From Caballeronia sordidicola (lineage in GTDB: Bacteria > Pseudomonadota > Gammaproteobacteria > Burkholderiales > Burkholderiaceae), in NCBI RefSeq assembly GCF_002220365.1, contig NZ_MTHB01000047.1, positions 1 to 49,751 on the forward strand: a DNA stretch of 49,751 nt. Direction: 5' to 3'. Each line of letters begins with the position of its first letter. Position 1 is the stretch's first letter. The notes below the pieces were generated by a model that was not told the DNA's origin, ran no database searches, and was given only the letters and a program-made list of their open reading frames with translations. The position numbers were made by a program, and so were the translations under genes. This document shows, piece by piece, positions 30,826 through 38,864 of the stretch.

Positions 30826-32265
30826 CTATTTCTCCGCTGTTTGCATCGCTTGGCTGGGTTTATCGCGGGTAATCAGCCGCAAGCCGCTTGCAATACTCGC
30901 GACGCCTGCGAATCCCGCGCCAATCGCCAGCGCCAACGCCGGTCCATGATGCCCCGCAATTCCAAAGCTCAGCGCGACCAACGCCGCGCCGGTCGCCTGG
31001 CCGATCAGCCGGGCGGTTGCCACTACGCCGCTCGCACCGCCGCTACGCTCGCGCGGCGCGCTCGCCATGAGCGCCTTCAGATTGGGCGATTGAAAGAACC
31101 CGAAACCCGCGCCGCATATGGCCATCCGGATACAGATATCGAGTGCATGGGGATGAACCGGCAATAGCGCCAGCGACGCCATGCCCGCGCACATGATCGC
31201 GAGGCCGATGCCGCCCAGCAGCCCCGGTTGATATCGATCCGATAAACGCCCGGCGACCGGCGCCAGCAAGGCCACCATCACCGACCACGGCGTCATCAGG
31301 AAGCCGGTCTCCACCTGGCTGCGCCCGAGCACGCTTTCGAAATAAAACGGCAGCGACACGAACGCCAGCCCTTGCGCGGCGAACGAGCAGACGGCGGTTG
31401 CTGTCGATAAGGCGAACATCGGACGCTTGAAGAGATCGACGGGGAGCATCGGCGCGGGGTGACCGCGTTCCCGATGCAGCATCAGCCCGCCCGCCACCGC
31501 CGTTATCACGAGCGCGATCAGCACGATATGCGTGGGCGCGCGCTGCGCCGCTTCGCCAAGCGCGAACACCAGCGCGGCGAAGGTGATCACGTTCAGCACG
31601 GCCGCCACGCGGTCGAAGCCGTGTTGCGCGCGCGGCGTCTGCGGCAAAGCCGGCCAGCCGATAAACAACGCCAGCAGCCCCACCGGCAGGTTCACGGCGA
31701 AAAGCCACGGCCAGGGTCCAAGTGAGAGCACGATCGACGCGACTGTCGGTCCGACCGCGAACGATATCCCCACCACCAGCGCGTTCAGCCCAAACCCTCG
31801 CCCAAGTCTGTGATGCGGATAGATCGCCCCGATCAGCGCCGTGTTGACGCTCATTACCGCGCTCGCGCCAATGCCCTGCAACAGCCGCGCCGCGGTGAGC
31901 GATGGCAGCGACCACGACAGCGCGCACGTCAGCGACGCCACGAGGAACAGGATCAGCCCGCCCAGATAGATCTTCCTGTGCCCGACGATGCCGCCCAGCG
32001 CCGCGAACGGCAGCAACGTGGCGACCATGGCGAGTTGATACGCGTTGATGATCCAGACTGACGCGGCGGGCGTTGCGTGAAGATCGGCGGCGATCGCGGG
32101 AAGCGCGGTATTCGCGATGGCGGTATCGAGCGTGGCGAGTGAAACGGCGAGCAGGATGGCCGCCATGCCGCGACGCTGGAGCGCGGTCATGGGGCCGTCG
32201 GTGGGGAGAGTGGTCTGGTCTGACACGGTTTTTTGGTTTAGGCGTGATCGGCGATAGTCCGACAC
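30826..32265 (-). CDS. MFS multidrug efflux transporter (DHA2 family)
   Basis: 479 aa, about 14 transmembrane helices, EmrB/QacA type. The N-terminal motif SLATLDTAIANTALPAIAADL (about 42-62) with the conserved LD..I.N.ALP, and motif C-like GPTVASIVLSLGPW, mark a drug:H+ antiporter. No EmrA-like membrane-fusion gene is adjacent, so it probably works alone in the inner membrane. The first 25 residues may not be translated (alternative ATG at MTALQRRGM). Substrate not predictable. Confidence 0.9.
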   Translation of the reverse strand: MSDYRRSRLNQKTVSDQTTLPTDGPMTALQRRGMAAILLAVSLATLDTAIANTALPAIAADLHATPAASVWIINAYQLAMVATLLPFAALGGIVGHRKIYLGGLILFLVASLTCALSWSLPSLTAARLLQGIGASAVMSVNTALIGAIYPHHRLGRGFGLNALVVGISFAVGPTVASIVLSLGPWPWLFAVNLPVGLLALFIGWPALPQTPRAQHGFDRVAAVLNVITFAALVFALGEAAQRAPTHIVLIALVITAVAGGLMLHRERGHPAPMLPVDLFKRPMFALSTATAVCSFAAQGLAFVSLPFYFESVLGRSQVETGFLMTPWSVMVALLAPVAGRLSDRYQPGLLGGIGLAIMCAGMASLALLPVHPHALDICIRMAICGAGFGFFQSPNLKALMASAPRERSGGASGVVATARLIGQATGAALVALSFGIAGHHGPALALAIGAGFAGVASIASGLRLITRDKPSQAMQTAEK

Positions 32266-32311
32266 GATACGGGATCGTGGCGAAGCTCGCCGGGCACCCC
32301 CGCAGGAGCTT

Positions 32312-33244
32312 TCAAACAGGTGTCAGTACGGCCTCGCCGGCGAAGTGCCGCGTGGCGTTATCGACAAACATCTGTACCGACGCTGCCACCGCCTCCGGTG
32401 AGCGCCCGCCCACGTGGGGCGTCAGCACGACGCGCTCGGAGCCTGTCAGCAACGCGGGCGGCGCGGGCTCGCCTTCGTAGACATCGAGTCCCGCACCGGC
32501 TATGACGCCGCGTTCGAGCGCGTCCGCCAGAGCGGCGGTATCCACAACACTACCGCGCGACACGTTCACCACATAGCCTGTTGAGCCGAGTGCGGCGAGC
32601 ACGCTGGCGTCGATCAGATGTTTCGTCGATGCGCCGCCGGGCGTGGCGACCACGAGGTAATCGGCCCATTCGGCCAGCGCGACTACTGAATCGAAGTAGG
32701 TATACGCCGAGCCCGGTTGCAGCCGGCGATTATGATAACCGATCTCGATATCGAAGCCTTGCGCTCTTTTGGCCACCTTCCTGCCGATATTGCCAAGCCC
32801 GATCACGCCTAGTTTCTTGCCCGAAAAGTTCGGCTGGAACGGCAATTCGTCGCGCCATACGCCGGCGCGGCATGCGCGGTCGAGCACGGGGATCTGGCGG
32901 ACGACGCCGAGGAGCAACGCGAAGGCGTGATCGGCGACGCAGTCATCGTTGGTGCCGGCGCCATTTACCACGGTAATGCCACGCGCCTGAGCGGCGTCGC
33001 GTGCAATGTTTTCGTGGCCCGCGCCTAATGCACCGATCAGTTCGAGCTTCGGCAGTTTCGCGATGGACGCTGCATCGATGCCGATGGTGCCGTTTGTCAG
33101 GACAGCGCGGATTTTGTCCGCGTGGTCGGTGAGGGCTTGATCGAGCGCTGGTCGATCGAGGGCTGTAATGACGTTGAAGGCGTTTGCAACGGTGGTTTGG
33201 CTTTCGGGACGAAGCGGAACCAGGACGAGGACGGTGGGGAGCAT
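32312..33244 (-). CDS. NAD(P)-dependent 2-hydroxyacid dehydrogenase
   Basis: 310 aa from ATG 33244 (MLPTVLVLVPL); the in-frame extension to 33319 is not protein-like. D-isomer-specific dehydrogenase family (glyoxylate/hydroxypyruvate reductase or 2-ketogluconate reductase type). It shows the Rossmann loop GLGNIGRKVA (GxGxxG), the catalytic Arg in VNVSRGSVVD, Glu in DVYEGEP, and His in LTPHVGGRS. After GxGxxG the second strand lacks the usual Asp and reads IGYHNRRL, where HNRR suggests NADPH use. Substrate uncertain. It lies 46 bp downstream of the DHA2 transporter's start codon end on the same strand, so they may be cotranscribed. Confidence 0.9.
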   Translation of the reverse strand: MLPTVLVLVPLRPESQTTVANAFNVITALDRPALDQALTDHADKIRAVLTNGTIGIDAASIAKLPKLELIGALGAGHENIARDAAQARGITVVNGAGTNDDCVADHAFALLLGVVRQIPVLDRACRAGVWRDELPFQPNFSGKKLGVIGLGNIGRKVAKRAQGFDIEIGYHNRRLQPGSAYTYFDSVVALAEWADYLVVATPGGASTKHLIDASVLAALGSTGYVVNVSRGSVVDTAALADALERGVIAGAGLDVYEGEPAPPALLTGSERVVLTPHVGGRSPEAVAASVQMFVDNATRHFAGEAVLTPV

Positions 33245-33617
33245 GGGCGCGAGGGTTGAAGGAGCGAAGCGCCAAGTTTCGCATTTTTTTGAGATGGCGT
33301 CGGGACGTCCCTCGCGCATTCAAAACGTCTCGGCACGTTAGAGCTTCGGCCAATCCTCTGTTCTGAGGTGCCTTCCATGGCTGGAACTGCGATCCGGTCA
33401 CAGTAACTTGATGACGGTCTTTGCGCTCATCTAGTTTGCAGTTCTAACGGTTTGCAAGTTAAAAAACGCTGCGTGGGGAGGCCGAGTATTGTATCCGATA
33501 GGAAAGAGCGGGTTCATTGACACCCGCTACAACGGCCCTGTTCAAACCCCCTTACATACCCCGAGGTGTCTTGGTCATCCTCGACGGCAACGGCGGGCAT
33601 GCCTGCGACCAAACCTA
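33245..33617. other. Intergenic region
   Basis: 373 bp between the dehydrogenase and the small lipoprotein. I see no gene and no strong hairpin. The promoter of the dehydrogenase is expected near 33300-33480, where the sequence becomes AT-richer. Confidence 0.3.
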
Positions 33618-33800
33618 TCACCTCCGCCAACAGCATCCCCCACCGCCAAACCCGATCCCCACGCCGACAGTCGGCGCCGCGTAATACGCGGGCGCATAGC
33701 CGTATCCATATCCGGGCGCCGGAGCATACCCATAAGGCGGCGCGACAATGCACCCCGAAAGGCCGGTCGCTAGCCCCACCACAAGAAAGAGCCTCAGCAT
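33618..33800 (-). CDS. Small Tyr/Gly/Pro-rich lipoprotein
   Basis: 60 aa. The signal peptide MLRLFLVVGLATGLSGC ends in a lipobox with C17. The mature part is low complexity: PPYGYAPAPGYGYGYAPAYYAAP, then VGVGIGFGGGGCCWRR. AGGGAG lies 7 bp before the ATG. Similar tiny repetitive lipoproteins occur across Burkholderiaceae; function unknown, presumably envelope-anchored. A longer overlapping frame (33514-33834) is a shadow. Confidence 0.72.
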   Translation of the reverse strand: MLRLFLVVGLATGLSGCIVAPPYGYAPAPGYGYGYAPAYYAAPTVGVGIGFGGGGCCWRR

Positions 33801-34066
33801 GATTTTTCTCCCTGTTGTGATTTAGAGAGATCAAACCGGACTATCGTTCGGCTGGAATTGTGTCGCTCATCACGAGTTGGTTTCGGAAAATTACAGGTCG
33901 CGTCGGGTGAGCTATCTGTCCCCATATAATCTCAGGGTTTTTACCTAAAACAACAATAATCTCTTGCGCGCATCGTAGTTAATTTTCAGAAACGGCTTAC
34001 CTACACTTGAATCAGAGAACGCGAACAAGGATGTTCGCGATAAAACAAGATTCGGAGGTAAGTATC

Positions 34067-34387
34067 ATGAAGTCGCTCATTCAAGCCGTTGTAGTGGCCG
34101 CAGTGTTGGCAGTGCCGGCTGTTTCGTTTGCTCAGTCGAGCCAACAACCATTGACCCGTGCTGAAGTGAAGGCGCAGTTGATCCAGATTGAGAAGGCCGG
34201 CTACAACCCGGCAACAGCGAACGATTACGACTATCCAGCCAATATTCAAGCCGCAGAAGCACGCGTAGCGGCCCAAAACGGCGGCGCCAGCAGCTATGGC
34301 GGCGTGTCTAATGGGTCGTCGGATTCAGGAAGCGCTGTCCAATCCTCATTCGGCGACAATGTGCACTCGGTGTACATGGGTCATTAA
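34067..34387 (+). CDS. DUF4148 family secreted protein
   Basis: 106 aa. Signal peptide MKSLIQAVVVAAVLAVPAVSFAQ, then the DUF4148 motif PLTRAEVKAQLIQIEKAGYNPA and a Ser/Gly-rich tail. The family is abundant in Burkholderia (many copies per genome) and uncharacterised; periplasmic location is likely. GGAGG lies 8 bp before ATG 34067, which sets the start; the upstream 20 codons in frame are not part of the gene. A terminator follows 165 bp later. Confidence 0.85.
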   Translation: MKSLIQAVVVAAVLAVPAVSFAQSSQQPLTRAEVKAQLIQIEKAGYNPATANDYDYPANIQAAEARVAAQNGGASSYGGVSNGSSDSGSAVQSSFGDNVHSVYMGH

Positions 34388-34727
34388 TCAGATTAACCAT
34401 CACGCTGTATGAGAAGGCGTCGGCGACTATTCGAGTGTGAGTCCGATTGCGAGTCGCCTGGCGGTGTACATCCAGCGAGCAAAATGCTTTCAGCAGAGTT
34501 ATAAAAGTCTGAATCCGCACCTCCTCCATCGGGTTTATTCGCGGTGGAATTGCCCAGCTTTGGTGTCTGGGCTTTTTTGCGTATTTCGGCGATACATAAA
34601 AGGCTACTTACCAAAACGGGCAACTTCCAGACGTGCAGCAAAGACAGCGTTTGCACGCGGCGAAATTCGCATTTCAAAATGCGTGACCTAAAATGTAAGG
34701 AGGCTGTGACGTATTAAGGAGGCGGCC
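34388..34727. other. Intergenic region with CCTCCTCC motif and terminator
   Basis: 340 bp without an ORF. TATAAA (34500-34505), ACCTCCTCC (34519-34527) and a terminator (34552-34578) occur in that order, resembling the two sRNA candidates at 4.3 and 6.4 kb, but no -35 box is visible. It may be a 3' UTR or 3'-derived RNA of the DUF4148 gene. Confidence 0.35.
34552..34578 (+). terminator. Rho-independent terminator
   Basis: GCCCAG (34552-34557) and CTGGGC (34567-34572) with a 9-nt loop, then TTTTTT. Confidence 0.75.
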
Positions 34728-34898
34728 ATGACTGAGTCGATGATCGGTTTTGTGGTGGGCCTTGCGGTCCTGATAGTGATAGCTGCCATATTGGGTCGCC
34801 GGTATCGCCGCGAGCACCCAGAGGACGGCAGTGGATCGCTACGTATGCGTGAGTGGCTCGATACGCACCACATGAGCTGGATGCACCACAAGCATTAA
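34728..34898 (+). CDS. Small membrane protein (56 aa)
   Basis: Reading ATG 34728: MTESMIGFVVGLAVLIVIAAILG, then RRYRREHPEDGSGS and a His/Trp/Met-rich tail ending WMHHKH. One N-terminal transmembrane helix and a basic stop-transfer segment place the tail in the cytoplasm. A full AAGGAGG (34716-34722) lies 5 bp before the ATG, strong evidence of translation. The His/Met tail could bind a metal; that is speculation. It is too short for most gene callers. Confidence 0.7.
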   Translation: MTESMIGFVVGLAVLIVIAAILGRRYRREHPEDGSGSLRMREWLDTHHMSWMHHKH

Positions 34899-34907
34899 TG
34901 CATCGCT

Positions 34908-34943
34908 AAAAACAAAAAGCCCACTTGCATAGTGCAAGTGGGC
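34908..34943 (-). terminator. Terminator of the small minus-strand gene
   Basis: GCCCACTTGCA and TGCAAGTGGGC (34919-34943) with a 3-nt loop; on the minus strand it is followed by TTTTTGTTTTT (34918-34908). It may also serve the small membrane gene on the other strand. Confidence 0.8.
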
Positions 34944-34967
34944 AGAGAAGAAATGGGTGACGAAACC

Positions 34968-35258
34968 TCATGGCGCTGGGCTGTGCGCGCGCTGGAAAGC
35001 GGTGCGATTCTTTCCCGGTTCAGTGTCGGCAGGCGGCTTCACCGTTCGGGGACGCCTCCGTCCGTCCACCTCTGCTTTCCCATATTCGATAGCAAACCGG
35101 CAGGCGTCGTCCGCTTCGGCGAAGTGGCCGAGCACACCCGATGCCCAGCGCGCGCCGTTCGGTTTGGTGACAATAACCATTGACGCATAACTACCGCGCT
35201 CCCCGGCTGCAAGGGGCACCAAAACATGATCGTTATAGTTGAGTGGAATGGCGTGCAT
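34968..35258 (-). CDS. Small hypothetical protein
   Basis: 96 aa: MHAIPLNYNDHVLVPLAAGERGSYAS, with a middle SGVLGHFAEADDACRFAIEYGKAEVDG that looks like a small alpha/beta domain. No signal or membrane segment. GAGGAGA lies 4 bp before the ATG, and a strong terminator follows the stop by 24 bp, so it is a complete monocistronic gene. Similar short ORFs are familiar from Burkholderia but I cannot name a family. Confidence 0.7.
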   Translation of the reverse strand: MHAIPLNYNDHVLVPLAAGERGSYASMVIVTKPNGARWASGVLGHFAEADDACRFAIEYGKAEVDGRRRPRTVKPPADTEPGKNRTAFQRAHSPAP

Positions 35259-35860
35259 TCGGTCTCCTCGTCAAACGAGATTTTCGATTAGTGATTCTCT
35301 CGTGTTGGGGTAAACGTGGTTGTTAGTAATTGAAAAAAACAGAAACAACGCGTGCAAAAAGGCCAATACGCGCTGGGTAAGGGTGTGAACGTAAGCTTTT
35401 CATCCCGAAGCGTCTTTGCGGTCCCCAAAATACAATGCTTACGGGAAACAATTCTGCTTCAGCAATCCGCCGTTACCGGCTGTGAAACCGGTAATGCTTT
35501 CGGGAAGATTTTTGGAAATATTTTGATCGTGAAACGGATTTTGTAGAGTTATTGCACCAACTTTGACAGGCGCATTGGCATTTAGTGGTTCGGATTAGCG
35601 CCGCCAAGTCTTCCGCTAGCATTTCATAGACAGGATGCAGATTGGCGCTACCAGACCATTCGTACTGGTAGCGCCATTTTTCTATCGCCGAGCATGTAGC
35701 GTCACGCTGCCGGTGTCCGGTGCGCTTCCTCCGCGGCGAAACTCACTCGTCCACTCACTCGCATCTTCAGTTGCCCCGGGTTCGTTGCCAAATGTCGTTC
35801 ATCGACTCAAGTGCGAAGTTTAACTTTGTAGTTTTCCTTGGTATCTGCTAAGGTGCGGGG
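35259..35860. other. Intergenic region with a stand-alone terminator
   Basis: 602 bp, AT-richer than average, with no credible gene. It includes an imperfect hairpin (GTTACCGG...CCGGTAA near 35472-35494), a TTGACA box (about 35563-35568) without a good -10, and a strong terminator (35643-35681). A short RNA ending at that terminator is possible. A near-palindrome CCTTGGTATCTGCTAAGG (35836-35853) lies just before marR. Confidence 0.4.
35643..35681 (+). terminator. Strong Rho-independent terminator without an assigned gene
   Basis: Perfect 12-bp stem TGGCGCTACCAG (35643-35654) and CTGGTAGCGCCA (35665-35676), 10-nt loop, then TTTTT. No upstream plus-strand gene ends within 700 bp. Confidence 0.8.
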
Positions 35861-36325
35861 ATGAACACGAACGAGCAAACGCAAGACACCGATCATGAAG
35901 TCGCGCATGCGCATGCTGTTGCGGGAGAATTGCGCGTGGTGCTTGGCAAGCTGAAGCGACGGTTGCGCGAAGAGGCGAATCTGGGAGAGTTCACTTTGTC
36001 CCAGATGTCAGCCCTTGGCCGTCTGGAGCGCGAGGGTCCCGCGACCGTCACAACGCTTGCGCGCGCTGAAGGTGTGCGCCCGCAATCCATGGGCGCCACC
36101 GTGTCTGTCCTCGAGGCGGCCGGATTTGTGACCGGTACGCCGGACCCGGCCGATGGACGTCAGACCATTTTGTCCCTCACTGACGCATGCCGCGAATGGA
36201 TCAAGGCGAGCCGGGCAGCCCGGGAAGACTGGTTGTTCCGCGCCATTCGAACCAAGCTCACGCCTGCGGAGCAAGAGGAGTTCGCGGTCACCGTGGCGCT
36301 GCTCAACCGGCTCGTCGATTCCTGA
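35861..36325 (+). CDS. MarR-family transcriptional regulator
   Basis: 154 aa. Winged helix: LREEANLGEFTLSQMSALGRLEREGPATVTTLARAEGVRPQSMGATVSVLEAAGFV, followed by the wing DPADGRQTILSLTDA, then C-terminal dimer helices. MarR proteins are usually repressors released by small phenolic ligands. The downstream hydrolase and MFS pump on the same strand (103-bp gap, then 40 bp) are the likely targets. A near-palindrome CCTTGGTATCTGCTAAGG (35836-35853), just upstream of the ATG, is a candidate autoregulatory operator. No cysteine redox switch is evident. Confidence 0.9.
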   Translation: MNTNEQTQDTDHEVAHAHAVAGELRVVLGKLKRRLREEANLGEFTLSQMSALGRLEREGPATVTTLARAEGVRPQSMGATVSVLEAAGFVTGTPDPADGRQTILSLTDACREWIKASRAAREDWLFRAIRTKLTPAEQEEFAVTVALLNRLVDS

Positions 36326-36427
36326 CTTGGGCCCGCGTGGCGCAAGCGGTGCCGCCGGCTCACCTATCCCCTTTGCCGCGCCTCATTCCAGGCGCGTCGC
36401 AGTCCAACTTGCAGGAAGGAGAACACC

Positions 36428-36991
36428 ATGGCTATCACCACGCTCGACCCGAAGACGGCTCTTGTCGTCATCGATTTGCAGAAAGGCATTATTGCGCTTC
36501 CCACCGCGCACCCCGTCAATGATGTCGTCAAGCACGCCGTCGAGTTGCTTGACGCGTTCCGCAGCCACGGCTTGCCCGTCGTGCTCGTCAACGTTGCCGG
36601 CGGCGCGCCGGGCCGGTCTGAGCAGGCTCGCAACCTTGCCGGGCTTCCCGCCGATTGGGCCGATCTTGTGCCCGAATTGAAGCAACAGCCGGAAGATCAC
36701 ATTGTCACGAAGCGTACGTGGGGTGCGTTCACGAATACCGGTCTCGATGAACATCTGAAGAAGCTCGGGGTCACGCAAGTCGTTATTGCCGGGGTGGCGA
36801 CCAGCGTTGGTGTCGAGTCGACCGCGCGTTACGCGCACGAGCACGGGTTCAACGTGACGCTGGCCGTCGATGCGATGACCGACATGAACGCCGATGCCCA
36901 CACCAACAGCGTCACGCGGATCTTTCCGAGGCTGGGCGAGACTGGCACGACCCGGGAGATCGTCGACATGCTCGGCAGCACCCGCGCGTGA
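36428..36991 (+). CDS. Isochorismatase-family hydrolase
   Basis: 187 aa, one-domain isochorismatase-like fold: ALVVIDLQKGI with catalytic Asp16, and KRTWGAF with the active-site Lys (about 95). The position of the nucleophilic Cys in amidohydrolase members (GVAT..CVEST) here reads GVATSVGVEST, a Gly. This argues against nicotinamidase-type chemistry and for a vinyl-ether hydrolase or a related role. AAGGAGA gives a strong ribosome site 6 bp from the ATG. It is probably cotranscribed with the MFS gene 40 bp downstream and controlled by the MarR protein. Confidence 0.88.
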   Translation: MAITTLDPKTALVVIDLQKGIIALPTAHPVNDVVKHAVELLDAFRSHGLPVVLVNVAGGAPGRSEQARNLAGLPADWADLVPELKQQPEDHIVTKRTWGAFTNTGLDEHLKKLGVTQVVIAGVATSVGVESTARYAHEHGFNVTLAVDAMTDMNADAHTNSVTRIFPRLGETGTTREIVDMLGSTRA

Positions 36992-37031
36992 GCGCTTTCG
37001 GCGCGGTGAAAGCAGCCTCGGGAGCGCGCCG

Positions 37032-38297
37032 GTGACCGGCACGTTCCGCTCGCTGAACAGCTTCAACTACCGGGTCTGGGCCGGCGGCGCGATCGTCTCC
37101 AATATCGGAACGTGGATGCAGCGCACGGCCCAGGATTGGCTCGTGCTCACGCAACTGACCCACCACAATGCGACCGCGGTTGGCGTGGTCATGGCGCTGC
37201 AGTTTGGTCCGCATCTTCTCTTGTTGCCCTTCACCGGTTTTGCGGCCGATCATCTTGATCGCCGCAAACTCCTGATGGGCACCCAGGCGGCTTTGGGAAC
37301 GCTCGCGCTTGGGTTGGGTATTCTCACTGTCGCTGGATGGGTCCATTTGTGGCACGTGTACGTGTTCGCGTTTCTGCTCGGCAGCGTCAGTGCGTTCGAT
37401 GCTCCCGCGCGCCAGACATTCGTCGCCGATCTGGTCGGTGAAACCGATCTGTCGAACGCCGTGGCGTTGAACTCCACATCGTTCAACGCGGCGCGCATGA
37501 TAGGTCCCGCCATTGCCGGTGTGCTGATTGCGTCGGTGGGGACAGGGTGGGTGTTCCTGATCAACGCGGCGTCGTTTGTCGCGGTGCTTTGCTCGCTGGG
37601 GTTCCTTCGTGTTGGTGAATTTCATCTGAGCAAACGGGCGGTCCGGGCGCGAGGGAGTTTGGCTGAAGGGTTCCGGTATGTCTGGAAGCGGCCGGATTTG
37701 AAAGCGGTGCTGCTCATGCTGTTTCTGATCGGCACGTTTGGGCTCAATTTCCCGATTTTCATCTCCACGATGTCCGTCACCGTCTTTCATGCCGGAGCGA
37801 GTCAATACGGACTCCTGACATCGATCATGGCTATTGGAACGATCGCGGGTGCGCTGCTCGCGGCCAGGCGGGCGAAGCCGCGGATTGCTGTGTTGTTTGC
37901 CAGTACCGCGGTCTTCGGGTTCGGCTGTGCTTTGGCAGCGATTGCGCCGAGCTATGGGTTCTTTGGCCTTGCGCTTGTGGTCATCGGCGTGTCCGCGCAG
38001 ACCATCACCACGACGACAAACAGCACGATGCAGCTATCCACCGAGCCCGCCATGCGCGGGCGCGTCATGGCGATCTTTCTGGCGATTGCGCTGGGTGGCA
38101 CGCCGTTGGGTGCGCCGGTTGTAGGTTGGGTCGCCGATACGTTCGGCCCGCGTTGGGCGCTTGGCGTGGCGGCAGCGGCGGGGTTTGCGGCGGCGATCGT
38201 TGGGGTTCGGTATTTGGCGAAGTATCGCCAGTTGCGAGTGTTTATTGATGCAGGGAGGCTGCGATTCAGTATCGATAAGGGGGACGCGGTGGTTTGA
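37032..38297 (+). CDS. MFS exporter (MFS_3/EntS type)
   Basis: 421 aa from GTG 37032 with GGGAG upstream; the longer frame from 36894 lies inside the hydrolase gene and is rejected. About 12 transmembrane helices. The N-terminus SLNSFNYRVWAGGAIVSNIGTWMQRTAQDWLVL and the ADHLDRRKLL loop are typical of the EntS-like transmembrane secretion effectors. These export siderophores or small toxic compounds. As the last gene of marR-hydrolase-MFS, it may export the hydrolase's product or substrate; that is inferred from context. Confidence 0.9.
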   Translation: MTGTFRSLNSFNYRVWAGGAIVSNIGTWMQRTAQDWLVLTQLTHHNATAVGVVMALQFGPHLLLLPFTGFAADHLDRRKLLMGTQAALGTLALGLGILTVAGWVHLWHVYVFAFLLGSVSAFDAPARQTFVADLVGETDLSNAVALNSTSFNAARMIGPAIAGVLIASVGTGWVFLINAASFVAVLCSLGFLRVGEFHLSKRAVRARGSLAEGFRYVWKRPDLKAVLLMLFLIGTFGLNFPIFISTMSVTVFHAGASQYGLLTSIMAIGTIAGALLAARRAKPRIAVLFASTAVFGFGCALAAIAPSYGFFGLALVVIGVSAQTITTTTNSTMQLSTEPAMRGRVMAIFLAIALGGTPLGAPVVGWVADTFGPRWALGVAAAAGFAAAIVGVRYLAKYRQLRVFIDAGRLRFSIDKGDAVV

Positions 38298-38411
38298 AGG
38301 GGATTGTGTCCGAGGCGCTCCCGCGGGAGCAAAGGATTTGCGCCGGCGTGGCGCTGGCGTCGCTTTACCCGACAGGTTGCAGCGCCCGATGCATTGAGCG
38401 ATGTCACAAAG

Positions 38412-38444
38412 TAAAAAGCCCAGACACGAGGACTGGGCTTTTTA
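38412..38444. terminator. Bidirectional terminator, originally of tRNA-Lys
   Basis: Perfect 12-bp stem TAAAAAGCCCAG (38412-38423) and CTGGGCTTTTTA (38433-38444) with a 9-nt loop. It lies 10 bp beyond the 3' end of the tRNA-Lys fragment on that gene's strand, and also downstream of the MFS gene. Confidence 0.85.
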
Positions 38445-38454
38445 CATAAATCTT

Positions 38455-38501
38455 TGGTGGGGCGTGACAGATTCGAACTGTCGACCTACGGATTAAGAGT
38501 C
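38455..38501 (-). tRNA. 3' fragment of tRNA-Lys(CUU): attachment site
   Basis: On the minus strand: GACTCTTAATCC (anticodon CTT in its loop), then the variable region, a full T-arm GACAG-TTCGAAT-CTGTC, and the acceptor 3' strand CGCCCC-A-CCA. Everything 5' of the anticodon arm is missing: upstream of GACTCTT there is no D-arm, no matching anticodon 5' strand and no GGGGCG. This is the usual scar of a site-specific integrase that recombines in the tRNA 3' half (attL); the intact gene should be at the other end of the element, beyond the window. Confidence 0.85.
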
Positions 38502-38648
38502 AAACCAAGCGCCTTACACATTACAGGTAGTCACTTGATTTTACAAGAAAATTGATCGCTGGAGATCACCCGGCTTGCCACGCGCTAACCAGCGAAATCC
38601 GGCAGATTTCCGGCACTGCGCACGGGTGGTCAATGCTTGCTAGTCCAG
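38502..38648. other. Left end of the integrated element
   Basis: 147 bp between the tRNA fragment and the first element gene. No gene seen. Integrase arm-type sites could lie here, but I see no clear repeats. Confidence 0.4.
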
Positions 38649-38864
38649 TCAACGAGCTAAGCCGCCTGGAAGAATGTCCCAACCCTCCGTCCATAGCAGC
38701 TCCTGCTGAGCATGCTCTTCAGCTACTTCGTATCGAAGTTGCCAGAGCGGCATCTCGACTCCGTTGTCATCGAGTACAGGATGTACGTCGTCTGGACAGT
38801 ACAGATCAGCGGCCAAGAGGTCGGGCACGGCAAGTGACGCCACGGTTTCTCGTCGATCATCCAT
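38649..38864 (-). pseudogene. Out-of-frame 3' part of the following gene, or small overlapping gene
   Basis: 71 codons in a second frame (MDDRRETVASLAVPDLLAADLY.., ending WTEGWDILPGGLAR) with natural protein composition. The frame of the upstream ORF (38723-39469) turns Cys/Thr/Ser-rich and unnatural over the same DNA. The switch is near 38864. A single frameshift in one original gene explains this best; no ribosome site precedes 38864. Confidence 0.5.

Noticed and set aside
38455..38530. Intact tRNA-Lys gene
   Set aside because: The D-arm, 5' anticodon strand and 5' acceptor strand are missing, so only a 3' fragment is supported.
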